This document shows positions 58,201-64,000 of a DNA stretch of 64,000 bases, in pieces. Made by a program: the position numbers and the translations under genes. Each line of letters opens with the position of its first letter. The stretch's first letter is position 1. Below the pieces are notes generated by a model. The model was not told where the DNA came from and ran no database searches. It saw nothing but the letters and a program-made list of their open reading frames with translations. Source of the DNA: Ovis canadensis (taxonomy: Eukaryota; Chordata; Mammalia; Artiodactyla; Bovidae); the NCBI RefSeq assembly GCF_042477335.2, contig NC_091246.1:208939501-209003500 (forward strand). Reading direction: 5' to 3'.

Positions 58201-60043
58201 AACAGAGGGAAGCCTATTTAGAAGCGGATTCATCACCTCAGAAGAGATATATCCCAGATGAGGCTGACTTTCTGCTGGGGATGGCCACTGTGAACAACTG
58301 TGTTTCCTACCGAAGCATCGTGAAGGGGACCTGGTATATCCAATCACTTTGTCAGAACCTGAGAGAAAGATGTCCTAGGTAATTTTTGCTTATTCAATCC
58401 TACATTCATCTCCAAATGTCTAGTTGTGGATCACGTAGCTGATTCTCAGGTCAGTTGCAGAGTGAAAGAGACAGCAAGTGTTAAGATCTTTAGTTCACAG
58501 ATGGAAAAACCTGAGATGCTTACAGAGGATTTTCTTTTATTTAGCACAAAGGGCCATCAGTATATCATAGAACTGGAGAGATGGCAAAATCATATAGTAC
58601 AGCTCTGTTTTTAGGCAGAAACATGACTGAACCCACTCAACAAGTTTGGAATTTCAATGTTTAACATTCTCTTCCTCTGTCAAAAGTGAAAGTGTTAGTT
58701 GCTCAGTTGTGTCTGACTCTTTATGACCCCATAGACTGTAGCCCACCAGGCTCCTTTGTCCATGCAATTTCCCAGGCAAGAGTACTAGAGTGGGTTGCTA
58801 TTTCCTCCTCCAGGGTATCTTCCGAACTCGGGAGCGAACCCAGGTCTCCTGCATTGCAGGTGGATTTTTCTTTTTTCAAACCATCTGAGCCACCAGGGAA
58901 GACTTCTATAATAGCTCACCAACCTCAAACCCTTTTGTGGGAGTTAAGAGCCAAGAGTAGAAACCTTTTATATTGCCAATAATTTGACTGCTTTGAAGCT
59001 CACAACATGTGGGAAAATATCTTTTTCTCATTTATTATCTTATGTTTCCATAGTTAAATGATAGTTTTGTATGGCTTAGTTCACCTAATGTACATATAAC
59101 CAGCGAATAAATAGCAAGAACTCCTCTGCAAGTTGCTTCTAGTTTTGTGTCTTATTATGTTTTAAGTGTGTGAAGAGCAAGAATTGTCCATGGCAGAGAA
59201 AGGACTGAGAGGGAACCATAACATCTAGGCTACATTTTCATTTTGCAACTTAGACAGTGAATGAACCTGCAAGGTTCCAGGGAGCTAGCTACAGAGGTGA
59301 ATGAACAGGTTGCCCAACTAAACTGATAAGAGGTGCTGGTGAGAAAGGGGTGGAGTTGCTGCAGGAGACATTCTATTTCTACTAGCTTCAAGTTTGATTG
59401 GGCCATCAATGAATCCACAGAAGCAATGCCAATTTGAGGCAGAGGATGTTGAGGGGCCTTGGGGAGATTAGTGGGTAAGTGACATAGTACTTGGAGTTGC
59501 TGCTGCTGCTGCTAAGTCGCTTCAGTCATGTCCAACTCTGTGCAACCCCAAAGACGGCAGCCCAACAGGCTCCGTTGTCTCTGGGATTCTCCAGGCAAGA
59601 ACACTGGAGTGGGTTGCCGTTTCCTTCTCCAATGCGTGAGTGAGGTACGAATAGGTCAGGAGGGAAAGAAACCAAATCCAGTGTTGACACTGAGGTTTCA
59701 GATGGTCTTAAGATCCCAAATAAACCAAAGGTAAGTTATGAAGCTCTGAGAACTTCTTTACCGAGAAAGCTGGGGTAGGCCTTGGTTTAACACCTTATGA
59801 ATTCAAATGCCTGATGTTTTGAGGGAAATAATTATCATTAACCACAGTAGATGATAGTGATTTCCTCCCATAGATATGTAATAACAAGGTTCTGTTACAT
59901 TTTTCAGGGGTGAAGACATTCTGACCATCCTAACCAAGGTGAACTTCGAAGTAAGCAAAAAGGATGACAAGCAAAACATGGGCAAACAGATGCCGCAACC
60001 TACTTTCACACTGCGAAAAAAACTCTTCTTTCCTCTTAATTGA
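48775..60043 (+). CDS. CASP8: Caspase-8, eight coding exons
   Basis: Initiator cysteine protease of extrinsic apoptosis. It is recruited through FADD to death receptors in the cytoplasm, cleaves effector caspases and BID, and restrains necroptosis. Coding exons are 48,775-49,079, 51,450-51,555, 53,082-53,220, 53,327-53,377, 53,954-54,039, 55,607-55,748, 57,877-58,378 and 59,908-60,043. Every intron is GT-AG, and the exons sum to 1,467 nt (488 residues plus TGA). Domains: DED1 about residues 1-80 (RLDL at 71-74), DED2 about 100-175, linker with SD219|S, p18 with His326 (THG) and Cys369 (QACQG), VETD383|S and LEAD394|S between the subunits, and p10 to residue 488. The human 479-residue form is slightly shorter. 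The ATG at 48,775 is chosen over the in-frame TTG at 48,766 because it matches the family N-terminus. No break was found, so the gene appears intact. Confidence 0.95.
49322..49545 (-). repeat. Bov-tA SINE in CASP8 intron
   Basis: Minus-strand Bov-tA from GTGCTAACTGCTTCAGTCATG to AGCACCACCTGGGAAGCC. Confidence 0.82.
49546..49880. other. CASP8 intron, no feature recognised
   Basis: Single-copy-looking intronic sequence with two short T/A runs near 49,836 and 49,868. Confidence 0.35.
49881..50187 (-). repeat. CHR-type SINE in CASP8 intron
   Basis: Minus-strand cetartiodactyl SINE (GGTTGTGCTGGGTGTGTC to TTCCACCAGAGAAGTC). TAAGATAACCATT at about 49,855 and TTAAGATAATCATT at about 50,188 look like a decayed duplication. 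Confidence 0.78.
50188..50950. other. CASP8 intron, no feature recognised
   Basis: About 760 bp of intronic sequence without a recognised repeat. The ORFs here are not linked to splice sites that keep the CASP8 frame. Confidence 0.35.
50951..51234 (-). repeat. CHR-type SINE in CASP8 intron
   Basis: Minus-strand SINE (TTTGGCTGTGCTGGGTC to AAACCACCAAGGAAGTCCC), about 215 bp upstream of coding exon 2. Confidence 0.82.
51450..51555 (+). CDS. CASP8: CASP8 coding exon 2 (start of DED2)
   Basis: Encodes the end of Arg102 through Met137. The acceptor is CCCCTATAG|G and the donor is ACATG|GTAAGA. It carries the DED2 hydrophobic patch, which reads F122-F123 where human has F122-L123. Confidence 0.95.
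51895..52678. repeat. GT-rich minisatellite in CASP8 intron
   Basis: About ten copies of a 67-84 bp unit sit between (GT)n runs of varying length. The unit anchors are GGTATGG(T/C)(G/A)TGTCTGTACGTATG and a GATGTAA(T/C)GCTGT segment. The first six copies alternate two variants (TACGTATG/ACTGTGATG and TACCTATG/GCTGCGATG), forming a higher-order dimer of about 150 bp repeated three times. Long ORFs appear on both strands (minus 51,802-52,686) only because the repeat lacks stop codons. They are not genes. Confidence 0.9.
53082..53220 (+). CDS. CASP8: CASP8 coding exon 3 (end of DED2)
   Basis: Starts in phase 0 at Thr138 and reads [12 protein letters not shown] through [13 protein letters not shown], the end of the second death-effector domain. 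The acceptor is CCTCCCTCTAG and the donor is AAAAG|GTATAA. Confidence 0.95.
53327..53377 (+). CDS. CASP8: CASP8 coding exon 4 (linker micro-exon)
   Basis: A 51-nt exon with acceptor TCTTTTAAG and donor AAATG|GTAATA. It encodes a linker segment containing DPDEFSN, which matches the human PDEFSN segment. Being divisible by three, it can be skipped without losing frame. Confidence 0.9.
53423..53627 (+). repeat. Bov-tA SINE in CASP8 intron
   Basis: Plus-strand Bov-tA (CTTCCCAGGTGGCTCTAGTGG to AGTCAGACAATGACTAAAC), about 45 bp after the micro-exon. Confidence 0.85.
53628..53953. other. CASP8 intron, no feature recognised
   Basis: Short intronic sequence leading to the acceptor CATTCCAG of coding exon 5. 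Confidence 0.4.
53954..54039 (+). CDS. CASP8: CASP8 coding exon 5 (linker with processing site)
   Basis: Encodes Asp201 (split codon) to Gln229 and contains AMSD219|SPGEQ, equivalent to the human Asp216 cleavage site that releases the DED prodomain. The donor is TTGCAG|GTACCA. Confidence 0.92.
54040..55606. other. CASP8 intron without recognised repeats
   Basis: About 1.57 kb that looks single-copy, with a short T-run near 54,105. It ends in the acceptor TTGTTTTCCAG at 55,606. No additional coding exon was recognised. Confidence 0.45.
55607..55748 (+). CDS. CASP8: CASP8 coding exon 6 (start of p18)
   Basis: Residues 230-276: [20 protein letters not shown], the first strand and loop of the caspase fold, followed by the [10 protein letters not shown]-like caspase-8 signature. 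The donor is GCAG|GTACAG. Confidence 0.95.
55990..56262 (-). repeat. CHR-type SINE in CASP8 intron
   Basis: Minus-strand SINE (TTTTTGGCTACACCAGGTC to CACCAGGGAAGTCCC). The flanks AAACTTTATTTTTATT and AAACTTCATTTTTAAT form a decayed duplication. Confidence 0.85.
56263..57559. other. CASP8 intron, no feature recognised
   Basis: About 1.3 kb of AT-rich intronic sequence without a recognised repeat family. The plus ORF at 57,457-57,918 runs through the following SINE into exon 7 and is not a gene. Confidence 0.4.
57560..57847 (-). repeat. CHR-type SINE next to a CASP8 splice acceptor
   Basis: Minus-strand SINE (TTTATGGCTGCACTGGGTC to GACCACCAGGGAGGCCC). Its edge lies 29 nt upstream of coding exon 7. 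The remaining intron end reads AATATGATTTTTCTTGTTTCACTTTTCAG, so the polypyrimidine tract is outside the SINE but any branch point further upstream must be SINE-derived. Confidence 0.88.
57877..58378 (+). CDS. CASP8: CASP8 coding exon 7 (catalytic exon)
   Basis: The 502-nt exon encodes residues 277-443. It contains catalytic His326 (ILTHGNKG) and Cys369 (FIQACQGD), the intersubunit linker with VETD383 and LEAD394 processing sites, and the start of p10 ([22 protein letters not shown]). The donor is CCTAG|GTAATT. All core catalytic residues are intact. Confidence 0.97.
58687..58905 (-). repeat. Bov-tA SINE in last CASP8 intron
   Basis: Minus-strand Bov-tA (GAAAGTGTTAGTTGCTCAG to GAGCCACCAGGGAAG) with a short T-rich insert at 58,866. 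Confidence 0.82.
58906..59494. other. CASP8 last intron, no feature recognised
   Basis: Intronic sequence with no recognised repeat. Confidence 0.38.
59495..59642 (-). repeat. Bov-A SINE with (CTG)n end
   Basis: GTTGCTGCTGCTGCTGCTAAGTCGC followed by one minus-strand Bov-A monomer. The triplet run is the tail of the SINE read in reverse. Confidence 0.82.
59908..60043 (+). CDS. CASP8: CASP8 coding exon 8 (C-terminus) and stop
   Basis: The acceptor is TTTTTCAG|G. It encodes the end of Arg444 to Asn488 ([19 protein letters not shown], then the conserved [15 protein letters not shown]), stop TGA at 60,041-60,043. This is the p10 C-terminus of caspase-8. Confidence 0.96.
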
Positions 60044-60720
60044 TGCTATTGTTTAGTTGTATAACTAGACAATAGTTATGCAACTGAACAATAGTTAAAA
60101 TGCTGCTACTTTATTCTCTTTCTTCTTTTTATTTTCAAATAGCTGGCATATCATGAGAGTCAGGACAACATAATTTTTATGCAAATTCAAGCCTAAATCT
60201 CTGGCTTTGTAGACAATAACAGTCAAAGCTGTGGTCTTGATTTCAATTGTATTTTTAATTTGATGAAAAGGTTTAAAAATGAACTAAAATAAACACAAAA
60301 AACACAGTAAGTTTAAAAGAAATATCAAAGATCATGGAGGGAGATTTTTGTGATCTGACCTAGCTGAAAAATCCCCTTGACTATTGAGGTTCAGGGTATA
60401 AAGTTCCCACATCCAGCCTGATTGCTACTGATGTGTATGATAAGCTGTCCTGGAAACATGTGACCCTCCTCTCCTTAGCCATGAGCAGACTCTGATTTTC
60501 AGTGGTGAAAACCACCACTCTTTAGACTTCAGTTTCAAAAGCTTAGAGATTATTTTCCTTTTTTAAAAAATTATTCATAAATGCGGCATTCAACATACTT
60601 TTAAGAGAAATGATGTTAATATTAACTCGTTTTGTACTTCCAGTAGATCTTTTCCCAAGCTGTCCTTTATACTAATTTGCAATATTTTGTAAAATAAAAA
60701 AATTTTAAAATTCATATATT
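60044..60720 (+). other. CASP8: CASP8 3'UTR with candidate poly(A) signals
   Basis: AT-rich sequence after the stop with AATAAA at 60,288-60,293 and 60,693-60,698. Further AATAAA hexamers lie near 60,915-60,940. Which one is used cannot be decided from sequence alone. Confidence 0.6.
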
Positions 60721-61926
60721 AAAGATTTTAAAAATACCAAATGATTTTGTTTTTTAAAGACTCTTTCCAAACTCCTTTTTCAGTTTTTATATACATGCTT
60801 CTGCAGTGCTGAACATGATTTGCTTTTTTGCTAAAAATGCAGTATGCCTTTTATATGTTTGTTCTTTCTTTATATGTTTAATTCACTTTAAATCTTTAGT
60901 AATTAATAATTAGTAATAAATATTTTTAACAGAATAAAATATAATTTTATCATACTATGCCTTGGAGATTGTTTTTGTTTTTTTGCCAATAGAACCTAGT
61001 CTTACAGGTAGAAAATGTTTGGGTCATAGATATGTTTTCCTTGAGCCTTCCAATATTGGTTCACATAGTTGTATTTTTTAAACATTTCTTGTCTAAAAAC
61101 ACCCCACTTCTTCTCCATATTTAAAAATTGGAAGCTGTCACATAAAAACCAGAATACTTTCTTTTGAAGACCAGAGTATCTGAGCACATTTACACCATGC
61201 TCCTGTTTGGCAACAATGAAATGGGTTCACCGAATTTCCACAACCCTTACCCCATACCCCCAATCCCCACACCATTCTGTCCAATTCCGGCATTGAGACT
61301 GCTGCCAGTTACCATTTATCACTGTGCTTATGTGGTTATTTTTTCTTATGTTAAGCCCACTTCCCTTATTTATGTTGCCTATCTTCTAGACATTTGAATT
61401 CTGGGAATAGTTTAGAGATGATGACAGGAATCATCAGAAATTCTTCCCAAATCATAGGGTTGGGAACATTTTGAGAAGTAGGGGAGTGGAGACACATATA
61501 AGAGAGAAAAGGTTTGGGGGATCAATTCAACAAATTATCATTCTTGCTAGTGAAATGTCTGGGGGACAAAAGGCACACCCCAAAATATTTTCAACATTTA
61601 ATAGAAGTTCTTCAGATAAGTGTCTTTGGTAATGAAATATGTAAAGGTGGAAGAGAAAATAGTACAAAGCCTAGAGACCCTCAGCTCTAGGTATAGAGAC
61701 GATCACTTTTCAATGACGAGTCATGAATGTCCATGTAATTGAGGTGAGAATTCAAACATTCTCAGCCACTCAGAAGAAAACAAATTGTGAAAAGTCACAA
61801 GTAGAATCAAGGCAAGGCCATATACATTTCTCGAGAAAACCTCACAGGAGTTCTTACGCCTACCAGAGATGGTTCCTAACATCTTTGGTTCCTTACATCT
61901 TTGGTCATAGAGACTGACTCTTCTTC
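60721..61926. other. CASP8-FLACC1 convergent 3' intergenic/3'UTR
   Basis: About 1.2 kb between two converging genes. Part of it is probably the FLACC1 3'UTR on the minus strand. ORFs here are short and unsupported. Confidence 0.4.
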
Positions 61927-62053
61927 TCATGCTTCTTGTGTTTCGCTGTCACCATCTTCTGAAGTGTCAGAAATATGCTCATAAACAGTAACAGAGGTAG
62001 ATCTCCCAAATTGTTCATCATAAATTTCTTCATTTTTGGCAAGTACCTTTTGC
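61927..62053 (-). CDS. FLACC1: Terminal coding exon, probably FLACC1 (ALS2CR12)
   Basis: On the minus strand an acceptor CTTCTCTTTATAG ends at 62,054. The exon then reads, after a split codon, QKVLAKNEEIYDEQFGRSTS and an acidic tail SEDGDSETQEA, with TGA at 61,927-61,929. The convergent position directly after CASP8 matches the conserved mammalian order CASP8-FLACC1. FLACC1 is a coiled-coil protein linked to the sperm flagellum. Identity rests on synteny and exon form, because I cannot align the protein here. No other FLACC1 exon was recognised before the window ends. Confidence 0.55.
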
Positions 62054-62452
62054 CTATAAAGAGAAGATTTATAGGGGTAAAGGGTAGAAAGGGATATAAG
62101 ACATCTGGGAGGCAGAGAAATGTGGTTTTGTTCCTTCACTGGTTGGGAGTGGTCTCTTTCAATATTTGCAATGATTTTGAATTTAGGGAGACATGAAATT
62201 TGGATTACCAAATTCCCATATGAAGAATTTATGACAAAATTAACACGGTGAACAATTTCCCTCTGTTAAAGTATTGATCAAAAGTTACTTCAATGATTTA
62301 AGATGCATCTTCAAGTAACAGTATAATTTCTGACCTGAGGTTGATTTTCATAAGAACCAAATGCAGCCGCATCTGCATAGGTAAACCATTGACACCTAAA
62401 TCCCATGTAAAAAAAAAAAAAAAAAAAGATACCAACAGAAGACTCTTTAATG
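62054..62452 (-). other. Probable FLACC1 last intron
   Basis: Intronic sequence upstream (minus sense) of the terminal exon. An 18-base A-run at 62,409-62,427 lies next to the following SINE. Confidence 0.4.
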
Positions 62453-62640
62453 GGGCTTCCCTGATAGCTCAGTTGGTAAAGAATCCACCTGCAACGTGGG
62501 AGACCTGAGTTCAATCCCTGGGTTGGGAAGATCCCCTGGAGAAAGGAAAGGCTACCCACTCCAGTATTCTAGCCTGGAGAATTCCATGGACGGTGCAGTC
62601 CATGGGGTCACGAGTCAGACACGACTGAAGAACTTTACTA
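62453..62640 (+). repeat. Bov-tA SINE
   Basis: Plus-strand copy from GGGGCTTCCCTGATAGCTCAG to AGTCAGACACGACTGAAG. Confidence 0.85.
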
Positions 62641-62865
62641 GTCTTCATTAAATAGAGTAGGGAGGCCAGAAGGGGAAGCTCTCATGCCCTGAGATGGTAG
62701 CAGAGCCCCAAAGGAAGAAAGACTCCTCCTGTTTCCTAGGAAGAACTCAGGCAAAGAAAAGTCATGGACTCTGTTTACTATAGCCCTCCCCTATTACTTT
62801 TTCCCCTCTATAAAAGCATTCTTCTTCCCTTGCTATGTGGGACCTTGCACATGGCTTGCCATATT

Positions 62866-63360
62866 TCAGTTCAGTTCAGTTCAGTTGCTCATTCATATCT
62901 GACTCTTTGTGACCCCATGGACTGCACCACGCCAGGCTTCCCTGTCCATCACCAACTCCCAGAGCTTACTCAAACTCATGTCCATTGAGTCCGTGATGCC
63001 ATCCAACCATCTCATCCTCTGTCATCCCCTCCTCCTCCCACCTTCAATCTTTCCCAGCACTGGGGCCTTTTCCAATGAGTCAGTTCTTCTCATCAGGTGG
63101 CCAAAGTATTGGAGTTTCAGTGTCAGCATCAGTCCTTCCAATGAATATTCAGGACTGATTTCCTTTAGGATTAACTGACTGGTTGGATCTCCTTGCAGTC
63201 CAAGGGCATTTCAAGAGTCTTCTCCAACACCACAGTTCAAAAGCATCAACTCTTCAGCTCTCAGCTTTCTCTATAGTCCACCTCTCACATCCATATATGA
63301 CTACTGGAAAAACCATAGCTTTGACTAGACAGACCTTTGTTGGCAAAATAATGTCTCTGC
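62866..63360 (-). mobile_element. Bov-B LINE 3' fragment, cut by a retrocopy
   Basis: Minus-strand Bov-B begins with the (TTCAG)n motif at 62,868 and reads through the ORF2 C-terminus. It stops in mid-element at AATAATGTCTCTGC (63,360), where the ACBD6 retrocopy begins. Other copies in the window continue there with TTTTCAATATGC. Confidence 0.88.
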
Positions 63361-64000
63361 CTCTTTTTCCCCCCAGTTCCTCACAACTGATTTTATTAGC
63401 CAACATATACCAAAGATGGGCGGCAAAAGACGTGTCATTTTTGCAGTTTTCTTTCACCACTGGAGCCCTGTGCTGTTGTCGACCGTAGTTTTCCAGTCTT
63501 TTGATTAAGCCTTGCCTGTCGTGTGCTGCTGTAACATCAAAGTAACTGCTTTGCACCCTGTCACCTCCTCTGGCAGGCAGCCGTCCTGGTCTTGGAGCGT
63601 GGGGTCAGCCCCGGATTGGAGCAGCAGCTCCATAATGTCCAAAAACTCACAGGCAGCAGCATAATGTAGAGCTGTTTGACCTTCATTGTACTGACAGTTA
63701 ATATCAACTCTATATTGTAGCAAGACTGTGACTAGTTCCTTATGTCCTCGATCACAGGCCCAGTGGAGTAGAGTTCTGCCCTCTTCATCTTTCATATTCA
63801 CATCCATTTTTTTTGTTTTGAAGACTGGTTATACGGTCGATGTTGTTTTCCCTGCAGTAATCAAATATGTCTTTATCTTCTTCCCTGATGATTTCTTCGT
63901 GATACAGAGAACTAACAACTGGCCCACCAAAACCCGTTTTTGCTTCTTTTCCTTTCTTCTCTGGTGACTGAGGATTCCAACTTGGATCTAATTTTTTAAC
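63361..64000 (-). pseudogene. ACBD6 processed pseudogene, 3' part
   Basis: Minus-strand intronless copy of the C-terminal half of acyl-CoA-binding domain protein 6. The segment 64,000-63,815 reads as the pre-ankyrin region (GFGGPVVSSLYHEE, IFDYCRENNID). 63,807-63,505 reads as the ankyrin repeats (GRTLLHWACDRGHKELV, GQTALHYAAACEFLDIMELL, SGADPTLQDQDGCLPEEV) and ends TTGKA plus TAA. The two parts are in different frames, with the break near 63,806-63,820. After the stop there is about 140 bp of 3'UTR with AATAAA near 63,395 and a short A-rich end at 63,365. Several ACBD6 exons are fused without introns, which marks a retrocopy. The 5' part lies beyond the window. Confidence 0.85.

Noticed and set aside
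61721-61930. Minus ORF of 69 codons just after the FLACC1 stop
   Set aside because: It lies in the probable FLACC1 3'UTR and overlaps the terminal exon in another frame.
63254-63556. Minus ORF of 100 codons spanning the ACBD6 copy and Bov-B
   Set aside because: It is a chimera of pseudogene 3'UTR and LINE sequence created by the insertion.
1-64000. CRISPR array, operon, phage or plasmid features, tRNA or rRNA genes
   Set aside because: Repeats here are eukaryotic retroelements and microsatellites. No spaced palindromic array, bacterial-type gene cluster or intact structural RNA gene was seen; tRNA-like pieces are SINE heads.

Overview
This is nuclear DNA from a ruminant artiodactyl (cattle, sheep, goat, buffalo or a close relative; species not resolvable here). 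The evidence is many Bov-B LINEs, many Bov-tA/Bov-A2 SINEs, cetartiodactyl CHR-type tRNA-derived SINEs, ruminant LTRs, and multi-exon genes with GT-AG introns. Nothing suggests a bacterial, phage or plasmid origin.

The main gene is CASP8 (procaspase-8) on the plus strand. A promoter-proximal first exon lies near 36.73-36.97 kb. Eight coding exons run from 48,775 to 60,043. Joined at consensus splice sites they give one unbroken 1,467-nt frame (488 residues plus stop): two death-effector domains, a linker, and a caspase domain with catalytic His326 and Cys369 and processing aspartates. A convergent terminal exon at 61,927-62,053 (minus) fits FLACC1 (ALS2CR12), the known downstream neighbour of CASP8 in mammals. 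At the right edge is a broken, intronless copy of the ACBD6 3' end (minus) that abuts a Bov-B.

The left 35 kb is an intergenic retroelement graveyard: LTR and provirus fragments (0.76-6.72 kb and 9.4-9.7 kb), a decayed ERV pol on the minus strand (12.2-14.25 kb), several Bov-B LINEs (one 5'-inverted, one nested inside another), minus-strand L1 fragments interrupted by SINEs, and a perfect 3 x 69 bp tandem repeat. Within CASP8, introns carry many SINEs, an L1 fragment and a GT-rich minisatellite of about 0.78 kb.

I found no CRISPR array, operon, defence island or other novel system. The points of interest are evolutionary: a SINE 29 nt from a CASP8 splice acceptor, a candidate interferon-responsive CASP8 first exon, an open envelope transmembrane segment in a dead provirus, and clear insertion order in nested retroelements. 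Splice junctions were placed by eye from consensus sites and reading-frame continuity. Repeat boundaries are approximate except where target-site duplications are given.
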